This document shows, in pieces, positions 10,776-21,028 of a stretch of DNA of 64,000 nt. The first letter of the stretch is position 1. The number at the start of each line of letters is the position of its first letter. Source of the DNA: Undaria pinnatifida (Eukaryota > Sar > Phaeophyceae > Laminariales > Alariaceae); NCBI GenBank assembly GCA_012845835.1, contig JABAKD010000029.1, positions 1,928,970 to 1,992,969 on the forward strand, written 5' to 3'. The notes under the pieces are model-generated. The model saw only the letters and a list, made by a program, of their open reading frames with translations, was not told the DNA's origin and searched no databases. A program made the translations under genes and the position numbers.

Positions 10776-10950
10776 TGTTGTAATGCTTGGTTTGGGTAAG
10801 CGTTTCGTTTACCTTTAACCGGTATTAAAACGGACTAACTCAGCAGTGTTACAAGCTAGGCAATCGGTTAGCATTCTACCACCAGTTAAGCGGAGTAACA
10901 CCCACTAAGACCTTAACAAACGGCGTCGACGGCAGGACCCGAACCTGCGC
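10776..10950 (+). mobile_element. LTR-like repeat with adjoining tRNA-complementary site
   Basis: The segment 10776-10918 begins TGTTGTAATGC and ends CCTTAACA, so it has the TG...CA ends and short inverted tips of an LTR. It shares phrases (TTTGGGTAAGC, AAACGGACTAA, ACCTTAACA) with the two LTR-like repeats at 55273 and 55561. Two bases later, CGGCGTCGACGG begins a stretch whose complement reads as a tRNA 3' half: T-arm stem GCAGG/CCTGC with loop TTCGGGT, then an acceptor strand. This is where a primer binding site should lie, but it is longer than the usual 18 bases. It is a solo LTR plus leader fragment, or the left end of a decayed element. Confidence 0.5.
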
Positions 10951-11208
10951 ATGAAATCACAATGAATTTCGCCTAGTACTGCCCAAACAATGTTGTGCAA
11001 GGACTGTACCATAAAAACCCCACCCCCCTGTAAAACACGCTCGCAAGAACCTTTGCAAACAGATACCACTCCACAAACCTGATCTATAGATCGTGCAGAT
11101 ACTACAAACCAGGGGTCTACCTTTATCGCAAGATCTAGATCCCACAACGGGGATCTGATCTGATCTGATCTGATCTGATCTGATCTGTCCGGTGTGAGCA
11201 TATCATAC

Positions 11209-11295
11209 CTTTCCCATGCTGTTTGTGTCGTACGTTTGCCGCTGGACAGGGTCCCTGAGCGCATCGTAGGCCTTCGCACAACCGTCAAACGTGGT
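11209..11295 (-). pseudogene. Third copy of J-domain exon, possibly usable
   Basis: Reads AYDALRDPVQRQTYD, clearly related to the exon at 11666-11737. It keeps a donor (AAG then GTATGA). The original acceptor has been lost, but an AG at 11296-11297 would give an in-frame 29-codon exon. It could be a dead copy or an alternative last helix of the J domain. Confidence 0.55.
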
Positions 11296-11450
11296 CTATA
11301 CAGATCGTACCGATCCTATTGATCAGGGGTCTATCCCCTCCGAAAGACCTAGAATCCGAAACGGGGATCTGATTTGACCTGATCTCATTGATCTGATATG
11401 ATTTGGCCTGATCTGCTTTGATCTGATGCTTCCGATATGTACAGAGCATC

Positions 11451-11537
11451 CTTTCCCATGTCGTTTATGTCGTAGTATTGCCTCTGGATAGGGTTCACGA
11501 GCGCCTCGCAGGCCTCCGTGCAACCGGCAAACGTTAC
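11451..11537 (-). pseudogene. Second copy of J-domain exon, donor lost
   Basis: Reads CEALVNPIQRQYYDINDMGK, related to the other two copies, but the base after the exon edge is GA where a donor GT is expected (GGAAAGGATGC). The original acceptor is also missing. It is probably not spliced as an exon. Confidence 0.6.
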
Positions 11538-11665
11538 CTAGATCGTACCAATACTACAAACCAGGGGTCTACCCTCCTCGAAAGATCTACATCCCGAAAA
11601 GGGGATCTTATCTGATCTGACCTGATCTGGTCTGATCTGATATGGCCGACGTGTACATATATCAC

Positions 11666-12737
11666 CTTTCCCATGCCGCTTATGTCGTAGTTTTGTCGCT
11701 GGATTGGGTCCTTCAGCGTCTCGTAGGCTTTCGTAATCTGTGCATCACGTACAGGGGACATTGGGAGCGCCGCGGGCGTTCGGGTGATACTCTGCAAGCA
11801 ATAGAACTGCGAGTTGGCTGGGTTTGACGGCTAGCTATTTTCGCATTTTTGGCACGTTCGCAACGGAAGAAGGTAGCCAGCCACTTCACCGCACCTGAAC
11901 TCAGTGGGAGCCCGGGGCCGGCATCTCTGCAACACACGGCTCGGTAGATGGACCCGAACGAAAACAACTCGATAAAGCAGAGCGACTTGCTACATCGTGG
12001 TTTCTATGCATGTGAGACTAACGCAACAGTAAGGAGGGGTACTGTTAGGGCCTCTTTTTCCAGCGACTTGGCAAGCGGCTACCGCCTTTTTTTTTTCGTT
12101 TTTCGCGATATGCATCTCGCCATGTTTTCTTTTTTGCTACGCTGCGCCGTCAAAATGCTTCGTCAAGTCGGTTTCGGAATGACATACTTGCGAGGGTGGA
12201 TGAAACTCGGTATTTCAATGGGGGGTATTCCCCCTACTATACCCTTGGTTGTCTATCTTACGGTTCAAATAAGAACCTGAATGCCTCCACATCAGTGGAC
12301 AACCCCAGTATAATCCTGTACGCCCGGATGGCTCCTCACTCCACACGCCACATGCCTTGCGAAGCCTGCGGAGTGTCCCACGAGGGGTTTTTGGCAACGT
12401 TCGTTTAATAGCACAAGCAACCAGTGCTTGCCACCACGTGCTATGTACTATGTACTCGTCTCGTGTCATGTCATCTCAGTGATGGCCCTTCAAAATGGGC
12501 TAGCGTCTGGAGCTCGAATCTCTCGTTGGTCGTCGGACTTTTGAGTTTATTAACCAATCAACGCGAACAGCCTGGTTCCGTGCCAACCGTACCAACGAGG
12601 TCGAAATCAGTCGATGACTCGTCCTGAGCCCTTTGACTAAGTCTTCTCCATAAACATGAAGGCACGTACCGTGGTGGAGAGGGGGAAGAAGAGCCTGCTT
12701 AGTGACCCTGGATCTGATGAGTTACGTCTACATAGAT

Positions 12738-12768
<31 letters not shown>

Positions 12769-13412
12769 GTGCGAAGATAATAGACTAGATGAGATGAAAA
12801 AAAAAACACGCACACACACACACAAAAACGGGATATGTGCCAGCCCAATATGCCGGCACCATCAGGACGCCGGCACTATTAGGAATAGGGATACCTATGG
12901 TAATTCACAGAGATACTTTAAGGAGTTCCAGTCGCGCCAAGCGATTTCACCGGCCCTATAGGCGACAGTGGCACTACTTAACAGACACCATCGGGAACCC
13001 CCCACTGCTGCTGTTGTACCTTGACGAAGATGTCGTTGGCTTTAGCTGCAGCTTCAGCGCTCCCGAACGGCCCAAGCTTATCCGGGTGCATCGTAACAGC
13101 GAGCTTTCGAAACACTCGTTTGATCTCCTGCTGGCTTGAACGCTTCGACACGCCCAGTACATCGTAGAACGAAGCTCCGTCGCGAAATATTGGCTTCCTC
13201 AGATTACCGCTGTCATCCGCAGCTGCGGCTGCCATCTGAAAAACCCACGGATACCAACATAGGGCCAATAATACGGAGATAAAATATGCGTATCCCACGA
13301 TGTGTTCAAGCATCCTATGTCGTTGCTTGAACTCAGAGCCTGTGCGTTTCGACGGTTTAGACTCCGATCGATCGCTCGGCGTCAGTGAGTTCAGCATCTG
13401 CCCCGCGTGCAA
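11666..13412 (-). CDS. J-domain (DnaJ/Hsp40-like) protein, first two exons
   Basis: Exon 1 runs 13412-13020 and exon 2 runs 11737-11666, with GT-AG borders (AAG/GTACAA; TGCACAG/ATTACG) and matching phase. The spliced protein reads SFYDVLGVSKRSSQQEIKRV, then HPDK, then ANDIFVK joined to ITKAYETLKDPIQRQNYD. These are helices I to IV of a J domain with its HPD motif intact, which stimulates Hsp70 ATPase. Before it, residues about 35-58 form a hydrophobic segment (GYAYFISVLLALCWYPWVF), suggesting a membrane-anchored, probably ER-type cochaperone. However, GTGGGA...TTTTTCAG across this segment could be a short intron, in which case the segment is not translated. The start is the first ATG of the open frame. 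Exon 2 ends with a GTGATA donor; later exons were not found. Exon 2 is the upstream copy of the tandem triplication. Confidence 0.8.
12618..12830 (-). repeat. Dispersed repeat family R1, copy 1
   Basis: On the minus strand it contains TTCGCACTCTTTCTTTC, CTCCCTCCCTA, GTAACTCATCAGATCCAGGG, AAGCAGGCTCTTC and GTACGTGCCTTCA. The same ordered phrases recur near 14450, 18940, 58740 and 59090. No tRNA-type A and B boxes were found. A GAAA tetramer and a CA run lie inside. Confidence 0.6.
12838..13005. repeat. Diverged copy of MITE-like GCCGGCACTAT family
   Basis: It contains GCCGGCACTATTAGG and related inverted phrases resembling those inside the MITE at 16422. The ends are not clean. It overlaps the 3' part of intron 1 of the J-domain gene. 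Confidence 0.35.
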
Positions 13413-13669
13413 AAGACAGTGCTCGAGCCTCGACCCCGTATCGATAAGGCCGCGTACAGCTTATAGCATTGCCATTGCTGCGCAAGAGGCAAGGGGCACC
13501 ATTGGCACCATGGACAGCAAGCACTCGTGATTTTGATTTTTGGATCTCAGGAGTTCGATACATCTAGAAGGCCAATACTAGCGGGAGTAGGGAAGCAACG
13601 AGTACTCGTCGTTTGTGAAATTTTAATTTTTTCGTTTGCTTTGTGTTTTTGCGAGCTGGAGGCGCACAG

Positions 13670-13840
13670 GTCATAGAGCATGCAAAGCGCGCTCAAGGTA
13701 TGGTTGCCAAGGGAACGATGTTGGACAACAAGGGTACACCAACCCCCCAGGACGACCCTATGGCCCGACCAAAACCATTGAAAACTCTGCCACCTGCACC
13801 TCCAGCCCGGCCAATCGCAACTCCCCCTGCGTCGAAAAAG
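13670..13840 (+). CDS. Candidate internal exon, unknown protein
   Basis: 57 codons in phase 0, bordered by GCGCACAG/GTCATAG and AAAAAG/GTAAGC, a consensus donor. The encoded sequence begins VIEHAKRAQGMVAKGTMLDN and continues into a Pro-rich tail with PARPIATPPASKK. Reading frame and codon use look like real coding sequence. A possible next exon starts after TTGAGATGCAG at 13938 and stays open to a TAG at 14124. It lies divergently from the J-domain gene, about 260 bases from that gene's ATG, so the two could share a promoter region. No family was recognised. Confidence 0.35.
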
Positions 13841-14104
13841 GTAAGCTCCGATTTTCACGGCAGAGTAAAGATATTTTTTCAGACCCTTCCCCCCAAGCTG
13901 TTTCCCCCTACCCCCCGACCCCCCTCAACCTTGAGATGCAGATGTTCTGCTCGCCGCCGCAAGGGGCAGTAGGTGTAATAGGAGTCTGCCAGCAACAGGT
14001 TGGCGGATGCCCATTCTCCCGTGGGGCGTGCCCGCAACTCTTGTCTCGCTTATGTTGGCCAAGCAACTTTTTTGCGAGCCTTTCTCATGATTTTTCTTTG
14101 AAAT

Positions 14105-14345
14105 TTCATCGTCTCCCTTTATAGTGCTGGTATGTGCTAGTCAACCATACCGGCATTATAAAGGAAACCGGCACTATTGAATATTGTCTGGATACTCGAT
14201 TACAGTAGTATAAACGGGTCCAGTGCTCCGGTCATGCGCAATCATGTATCCGGCACTATATACGTAAGAGACACTATTGATACAGCACTATATGGAGCCA
14301 CCCAATGCCGTGTCGGGCTCGGCACTGGTTTCCCCAAACACGACG
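14105..14345. repeat. Diverged MITE-like copy (CCGGCACTATA family)
   Basis: It carries TTTATAGTGCTGGTATGTG at the left and several CCGGCACTAT phrases inside, similar to the intact 166-bp element at 16422, but the ends have decayed. Confidence 0.4.
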
Positions 14346-14439
14346 ATCGAAACATCAACACACGTGTCCGAGGTCATCATGTCTGAACTTTTTGTTGTTG
14401 CTCTTTTTTCGTGCATTTTGCTCATCCTTCATTCAAATT

Positions 14440-14605
14440 TTTGTCTTCGCAGTTTTCCTTTTTCTTCGACCTCGCAAGATGTAGCTCAGATCCGGGGTCA
14501 CCACGCAGGCTCTTCTCCCCCCTCCCCGCTCACGGTGCGTCCCTTCGTTTTTATCCCGAGAAGACTGCAGTCCTTTCTTCCCTTGTGTACTCGCACTGCA
14601 CTGGT
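14440..14605 (+). repeat. Dispersed repeat family R1, copy 2
   Basis: Ordered phrases shared with other R1 copies: CTTCGCAGTTTTCC, GCAGGCTCTTCTCCCCCCTC, TTTTTATCCCGAGAAGACTG, TCCTTTCTTCCC. Confidence 0.6.
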
Positions 14606-16120
14606 ACCGGCTGATAATACTTGATACTGCTGCTGGGAAATAGCCAGTAGACTACCAGGTACGTAATTAGCAAGTACGTTTAGTTGTTTGCATGATGTAC
14701 GAGTACCTAGAGCGCGGTTGATACTAATGAGAGGTCGCGCCGTGGCTATTGCCCGATGGCTGATTGTTGATTGCTGACCTCTCTCTATACCCTGTACCGT
14801 CTGGTATGCAAAGAGCAATGCGATCGCTATTGTTGAACCATAAGCTTGCTTATCCTATTGCTGTCCTCTTGATACATCCATGCATGACATGATGACCAAG
14901 GTTGATACGGCCTAGACAACCTACAGCAGCAGCAGTAGTAGTTGATACCTGGTATTGACGTCTATTTGATAATATCATCCGTACCAGGTAGCTCATTGCC
15001 ACCACGTGATTGGCACAATCTAGCATCTAAAACGCATGGTACGTAACGAAAAGTACTACATTATTCAACAGCGGTACGAGGCACCGGGTAGTTGGTTACG
15101 AGTACTACCGTATGAGATAACGAGTGCTGGTGCTGCTCATAAGACTTGAGACACCCTCGCAGGCATCCGTTGATCTTGGTTGCGTTTTTCTATTTCTAAA
15201 TTAGACGACGCTATTCCTCGGTAAGAAGCAGAGTCGTATTCTTCTGGTGTTTTTAAATGATACCAGGTATTGAACTAAGTTCTTGAAAGAACAATTGAGG
15301 TTCATGTATACACCACGTGGTATATACTGCTGTACCAGGTACGACTTTTTCATTTGTTGGAATTACGATGTTTCGGTAAAATGCCACTTAAGCATGCTGC
15401 AGAGGAGCTCGCCTAACGATCTGTCGCGGAACTTTGGGGCGTTAGTCTGTTCGCGTTTGTGAGGTAGGAAGCATTTCCTGGTGGGATCAAGGTACGGGGG
15501 TAGACCCAACCCAACCCCTACCCGTAACCCTGTCCTCAACCCTGACCCCAACCCGAACCCAAAACGAGCGAGAAACGGGCGAGAAGCGCGCCTTCGCCGC
15601 TTTTCGATGTTGTTTTCTGTTTTTCCGATCTGCGGACATCCACATTTCCCTCGGCCAATGAGAGAGCGTAAACACGACCCCCCCAGATCCGCGCGGCCAC
15701 GTCGTTAGGGCTGCTGCTACTGGGTCGCGCGACCGCCCCTGCCGACCTCGCCCCACCGTAAGGGTCGGGGTTAGAGTTTGGTCTTGGGATCGGGGTGGTC
15801 TGGCCCTTTGTGCGAGACTGAACTCGACCGCGCACGACTGACCGGCATGGAATTTCCAGGAATTTTCTTACCTGCCCGTCCTGCGTTTAGGGGAAAACCG
15901 GATAGCTTGGGTTGTCATTGTACTGATTTCTGACACCGCAGGGGGTGTGATAGTTTTGGGATTTAAACCATTAATAGTTGATCACCGGGGTGGGATACGC
16001 TACGTAGGGGTGTGATGTACGACGTCCCGGTTGATGCGTACCGTCCTATACCGTAACCGTCCTGTTGGCCCCGATATTATGCATAGCTAGCACTCAGAGG
16101 ACTCGCCGACGTGTGTCATT
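14606..16120. other. Non-coding interval with five TACCAGGTA words
   Basis: No supportable gene. It holds five exact TACCAGGTA/TACCTGGTA words between 14653 and 15341. It also holds an AACCC/ACCCT-rich patch at 15505-15560 that reads as a short Pro/Asn open frame and looks like degenerate telomere-type sequence. Confidence 0.6.
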
Positions 16121-16124
16121 CTTC

Positions 16125-16200
16125 CTCAGCTCCGGAGTGACTAGAGCCTGTCCTGTGACCACGGACTTGATCATGCGAGTTAATGTGAGAACAACAACAT
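16125..16200 (-). repeat. Dispersed repeat family R4 (GTCCGTGGTCACAGG), copy 1
   Basis: The minus strand carries the family core TCCGTGGTCACAGGACAGGC, then CTCCGGAG. The same core recurs at 17200, 33330, 47380 and 47670. CTCCAGAGTGACTGGAG-type hairpins mark the family. Confidence 0.6.
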
Positions 16201-16421
16201 CAAAACCACTCATGAGGACGTAAAAACATGAAGTAGCACGCGCGATGGAAATATCACACGCAGCTTGCAAAGATCAGTTTTTTTTTATCAAATTATTTTC
16301 GATCCTGTGGTTGAGGCAAGTGTCTTTTGTGTTTTTTTTTAAAATGAAATGAGTTCCTCTCGCTTGTTTTTTTCTTTTTTCTTTGTTATGGTCTGGCTTG
16401 TTGTTATGTTGTGTTCTCGTA

Positions 16422-16587
16422 CAGTAGGTGGCCCTATATAGTGCGGGTATGTGTCACGAAAATTTACCCGCACTATACCGGGCACCCGCACTATATAAAA
16501 ACTGGCCACTATAGAGGGGTCTATATTGTGCCAAACGATTTCTCCCGCACAATATCGGACACCCGCACTATATAGGGCCACCTACTG
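16422..16587. mobile_element. 166-bp MITE, Tc1/mariner-pogo type
   Basis: Perfect 27-bp terminal inverted repeats start CAGTAGGTGGCCCTATATAG and end in GTGCGGGT. TA dinucleotides flank both sides (16420-16421 and 16588-16589). CAGT ends and a TA target site are typical of the Tc1/mariner/pogo superfamily. The interior has three further CCCGCACTATA phrases, so the element can fold extensively. There is no coding capacity; it must depend on a transposase elsewhere. It is the cleanest member of a family with decayed copies at 12838, 14105 and 40335. Confidence 0.85.
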
Positions 16588-16639
16588 TACCCGTTACGCT
16601 GGCATTTCACTTGCTTTGCCTTGATGAATTGCGCCTGTT

Positions 16640-16845
16640 TGGTTTACTCTGTGTGTGTTCTTCACATTAAACCGTTCTTCTACTCGTCGACATCCAGCAC
16701 ACCCAGTGTCCGTTCTGTGTTGACGATCCGTGACCACATAATAATCAAGATGTATCTCTCTAGGATGAATCAGCACGGACTCTGGGTGTCCTGATGTCAC
16801 TGGGTAGAAAAGAACGGTTTCATGTAAAGACAACACTCACAGCAG
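16640..16845. repeat. Inverted-repeat element, family R5
   Basis: The left arm TTCTTCACATTAAACCGTTC with GACATCCAGCACACCCAGTG is repeated in inverted form at the right (CACGGACTCTGGGTGTCCTG, then AAGAACGGTTTCATGTAAAG), with about 70 bases between. Related sequence lies at 26805 and 56330. Confidence 0.55.
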
Positions 16846-17164
16846 CTGCCAGATGTTTTGTGGTCATTGACGGTTATGCAATACCCTGCGCGGAGTGATG
16901 TGACGGTTATGCAATACCCTGTGCGGAGTGATGATTGATGATTGACTGACCGTCATTGTAAAACATTGCCCCTCGTACATGTGTAAAGACTAGTTGTTGT
17001 TCTCACATTAGTTCGTTTTTTTCGTTTTTTTTCGTTTTTTTTTCGAATTCGAATTTTTTCGACTTTTCATCTCTTGCCCCCTGCTTGCACGGCTGGATCA
17101 CCACATGTTGTCACGACCCTGGTTGTATTAAATGATTCAAAAACCTGTATTATCCGAGAACCTT

Positions 17165-17282
17165 TGAGCTTGTTGTTGTTCTCGCATAATCAAGTCCGTG
17201 GTCACAGGACAGGCTCCAGTCACTCTGGAGCTAAGGAATACCCTAGGGAAAAACACAAACAACCCAAGGTGGTACACGCGTA
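17165..17282 (+). repeat. Dispersed repeat family R4, copy 2
   Basis: Carries TTGTTGTTCTCGCATAATC, GTCCGTGGTCACAGGACAGG and GGTGGTACACGCG, in the order seen in the better copies at 47336. Confidence 0.65.
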
Positions 17283-17499
17283 ACCCCTTTCGAGCCCCAA
17301 AATCCCTTCCTATACTAATTCCAAGTGATTTGTCCCCCCAAACGGGTTTCCATTTGTAAAGGGATTCAGTGCTGTGAAGGCGTGTTTTTCCCAGCTATCA
17401 CTGGAATGGTTGCCATCATGTTTTCAGCAGTATTTCATGTTATCCTCGTGGTCGTGTGCATCTTACAACAGCTGAGTCTCATATAAGCGAATACTGCCA

Positions 17500-17700
17500 G
17501 TATTATTGTAAAGAAATGTTGCAGCTGTGAGATCGAAGATTTCGTCGAAACTCACCTTTGCAAGCTGTGTGATACTCCGATCGCGCGCATTACTGGGCGT
17601 GTGTTTTCAGGTCGACGACTCGCCATAGAACTACAGTAGTGCAGATTGTGTCAGGGTCAACAGGGTGGTGTTGATCAACTTGTGCACGGAAACTAAAACC
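17500..17700 (-). repeat. Dispersed repeat family R3, copy on minus strand
   Basis: The minus strand reads TTGACCCTGACAC, then CGCGCGATCGGAGTATCACA, CAGCTTGCAAAGGTGAG and GATCTCACAGCTG. This matches, in order, the copies at 59800 and 60335. The family core CTTGCAAAGATGAGT also occurs in short form near 9969, 16262, 17909, 19170, 44100, 45045 and 47300. Confidence 0.6.
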
Positions 17701-18930
17701 CGTTGTTGAGGGGGACAAAATCTGACGACCGCTGTGAAATGCACCAGTTTATTTTGTATATACCAATAGTAGTATGAGCGATGAGGGGAGGGGGCGGGTA
17801 AAGGGGGGATAGGTCGCTGTGAAATTTGTGCACCAACCTGTGCATCAGCTACCGTATCGTAGGATTAGTTCACAAACACTATATCGTAAATGAAATATAG
17901 ATGTACCACGCAGCTTGCAAAGTTGAGCTTCAACCATTCAATTGATCGTACTCACGGCTGACGTTTTTCAATCATTTACATACCTGGTAGACTACAGGCT
18001 ATATATATATTTTTAGAGCCTCCTGGAGATCCGGGTAAAAAAAGCTTGAGCTCCATGCACTTTCGTTTGTGTACCTGTTTTCGTCTATCTGCGGAACGCA
18101 GACTTGGTGTTAACCTCGCCCCTTCGGTTTAGTCAACACCTTTCTTTGGACTTTGTCGACCTTCTTAGGCTGAACCCTATGAGGGTTGGCCAAGAAGGTG
18201 AGATAGCCACTAGGGAATCGACAGCTCTTTTTTCTCTGTCTTTGACCTGGGTAGTGCGGGATTTGGGGTTTGCCTGCGCCTGTAGTTTTTTTACTCCTTC
18301 ATCGACGGTGGGCCTTCACCTGCCGTTAGGGAAAGGCGCACGCGCTAAACGAACCTGTTTGACTAACTAGGGTGACCCTCAGGCTGTGTCTCACCTCTCC
18401 AACTCAGCTCTCTTGAGACTTTGGGGTCGTGTGGTCCTCACACGGTTATACCCCTAGCCTACTAATTTTAGCGTTGCCTCTCTGACAAAATGAATCGGTG
18501 CTTAGTGCGCGCGTGGTGTTAGTAGCCGATAGTTCGGGCGGCGGGGAGGGGGAGGGGGGGGGTTGAAACTTGAAGACCATATGATGAGTGAATTGGAGCT
18601 ACTACATGGATGGCTTAATTATATCTGATAACCCTAACCCAGTCAAGCGCCACCAACCGCTGCGTCTCGTATGCAGCAGCGTGTCTCAACCATCATATTG
18701 TCCAACAGGTGGCCAGCTCTGCTGCTGTCAAAATTAGCGTTTGTGGTATACCCTGCCATATGTTGTAGTAGATTCGAAGGATATGTTTTGCTCATTTCAT
18801 ACACCTGTCTTCGCACTTTTTTTTTGTCCTCTTCCCCCCAACAGGTGGCAAGCTCTGCTGTTAAAATAGGCGTTTGTGGTACTATATTGTAGTATATTCG
18901 AAGGAAGGATATATTTTGCTCATTGCATAT
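17701..18930. other. Non-coding interval with duplicated 200-bp phrases
   Basis: No supportable gene. Two related segments (about 18715-18800 and 18840-18950) share CAGGTGGC-AGCTCTGCTG and ATTCGAAGGA-ATAT. An open frame at 18104-18370 has no recognised domain. AACCCTAACCC occurs at 18630. Confidence 0.5.
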
Positions 18931-18934
18931 ACAT

Positions 18935-19050
18935 ATCTTGGCACTTTTTATTTGTCCTTTTGCCTCTCTAGACCTAACTCCGATTCGGGGTCACTTGGGG
19001 AGGGTCTTCTCCCCCCTCCCCTTTACGGTTCGCGTCACCCTTTATTGATG
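18935..19050 (+). repeat. Dispersed repeat family R1, copy 3
   Basis: Contains GGCACTTTTTATTTGTCC, CTAACTCCGATTCGGGGTCA and GGGTCTTCTCCCCCCTCCCC in R1 order. Confidence 0.55.
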
Positions 19051-19986
19051 TGTAACCGATGGATGATGGAACGTTGGGCAACCGTTGAACATCGCATGTT
19101 TGTGTTGTCATTTTTTTTTTTTGAATACGTCAGCTGTGAGTTAGACGAGTTGAGTGGTCGATCGATACTCATCTCTGCGAGCTGGGTGATAACTCGACCG
19201 CGCGTCTTCACAGATGTAATGCTTTGTTGCGACAACGCCAAGAATACCTGCCTAACCCTTGCCCTTTCGCTCCCCCTGCCGTTGCGTCCCCTTTGCCTCG
19301 ACGTACACCTTGCCTCGCGGGTTTTGTCGCGTGTCTTGCCAGCAGGCGGGAATTCGGTGGGGGGTAAGCGCGGCGTGGGACCTCTTTAACCCGTCCACGG
19401 AAGACTTCGTGCTATTGGACCCGGGGACTCCTTGTTTCTGATGCCATTTGTCGGGCAAGGGTCTCAGGCAATACAGGCATCGATCGCTCGAGCGATGCCT
19501 ATGTTCGTCGTTGCCGACAGGCCTCGTGCTCTTGAACCTCCTTTGTCTAGGAGTTATTGTGGCGCCCCTATAGTGGTAACTCAAGAGCAATTGTTTTTTG
19601 CTTGAGTGTGTGCGTTCCCGGGGGAAAGGGGGTCTAAGTGATGAACGCGGCGCTCGATACCCTTTGCGTTCGTTATGTTTTAGTAATGTTTGAAGGGTGT
19701 GTTTAGTAGGGCATTTAATCTGGGGCATGTTCGGGTAGGTACCCAGTATGCTCCGATAGGTACCCGTTATACGGGAGGGTACCCGGGTACTCCCGGATTA
19801 TCTACCCTACTTAGCACACCCTTGAAATGTTGTGTTTTGCCGCGTCACACTTAGGGACCGTGGTTGTAGCAGCCGCGTTCGCATATTGTTGGCCGCCGCT
19901 GACTATTGATAGTGTAGTTGCGTAGAAAATCACTCTCAATTGGTGTACGGTTTATTTTATCGGTGTACGATAGTGCTCGTATCCAT

Positions 19987-20270
19987 CCCCCCCCCCCCCC
20001 CCCCGCCCTTCGTGAAACCCTGTCAATGTGTCGATGATCGAAAAGTCTATATCGATGTTCGATACAATTGATAGTTGGTAAATCGATGTCGATATTCGAT
20101 AACTCGATACTGAGAACCAGGATAAATCGATAGTCGATACATGGATAATCGATACCAGGTATACGGTATTTTCTAAATTGATAAATGATACCTGGTACAT
20201 ATTCGATAATTCGATAGTTGATAAATCGATAAATCGGATCATCGACAAGTCGATCGATTGATCCGGCCAT
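19987..20270. repeat. Poly-C run followed by ATCGAT-rich degenerate minisatellite
   Basis: About 18 C are followed by roughly 240 bases in which GATA, ATCGATA and CGATA recur at irregular 10-20-base spacing. It includes two TACCAGGTA-type words (20153, 20189). Open frames across it are Asp/Ile/Tyr-rich artefacts. Confidence 0.75.
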
Positions 20271-20528
20271 TCAGTAGATTACTTAGAGCTGTATTATTGG
20301 GAGGGGGGGTGGTGCGTGTTGTTTAAAGTGTGTTTTTCTGGCGGTTGGCAGCGGCAGAAGCAGCAGCAGCAGCAGCAGTGTGGTTTATGTCGGTGCGAGA
20401 TTGGCGCTTGGCGGCGAATATGTGAACATGGGTTGTGCAGTCTAGCGCGTGTGTGAGTTATCCTCAAATTTACTGATTTATTCGTACTGGTATAATAGTA
20501 GAAATGTGTAATTTTTCCCTCCATGATG

Positions 20529-21028
20529 CTATGCATGACACGTACACTCTTTGCGGCAGAGAGGTGGAAACCCATTTAAAAATGAGGCGCGAGCATGGGG
20601 TGGCTCTCTCTGCTTCGAATTCGACATCACAATAGTGGATATTTTTCTTCTTTTTTTTGCATTAGCGAAGGCATATGTGCGGTTGCTGTTTTCCCCATGC
20701 GTTCGTGCATGCAGGCTTATCCTTTTTCGCGAAGGCGCAAGTGCTTTCACCCCTCTCTCTCGAGGGAGGTAGACAGACATGTTCGCATTTTGGGCGACTT
20801 TTTTGTTTCCGCCGACCTCTGAATGGACGAGCTCGCTTGAGTGTTCGAAGCCCCGCTTTATCGCGACAGACGTGGGTCGCCGGCAAAAAAAGCTGTGCCC
20901 GTGGGTGCTCGTACATCTGGGCACAGATCCGGGTCCGAGGCAGGACAGGACAGGACATTCTGTGGGTGTTAAGCCTTTTTCGCACCGCACTTCCGAGACG
21001 GGGAACAAAACACTTGGAGGTTGACTAG
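20529..21028. other. GC-richer block open in several frames on both strands
   Basis: A minus-strand frame of 159 codons (21008-20529) and plus-strand frames of 117 and 81 codons overlap almost completely. The minus frame is basic and Ser/Arg-rich, with phrases such as NANMSVYLPRERGVKALAPS. I recognise no domain and see no splice pattern. It differs from its AT-rich neighbours and could be an old mobile-element fragment. The coding strand cannot be decided. Confidence 0.3.

Larger units (their letters stand above)
11080..11745 (-). repeat. Three tandem ~215-245-bp units carrying a J-domain exon
   Basis: Each unit holds a J-domain exon copy, then GATCT/TGATC pentamer repeats and the phrase GGTAGACCCCTGGTTTGTAG or a variant, on the minus strand. 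Exon copies end at 11666, 11451 and 11209. The pentamer is most regular at 11153-11187. The repeat edge coincides with the exon's upstream edge, so exon plus following intron were duplicated together. Confidence 0.85.

Noticed and set aside
15481..15835. Asn/Pro-rich open frames on both strands
   Set aside because: Driven by an AACCC-rich patch; no splice sites or domain.
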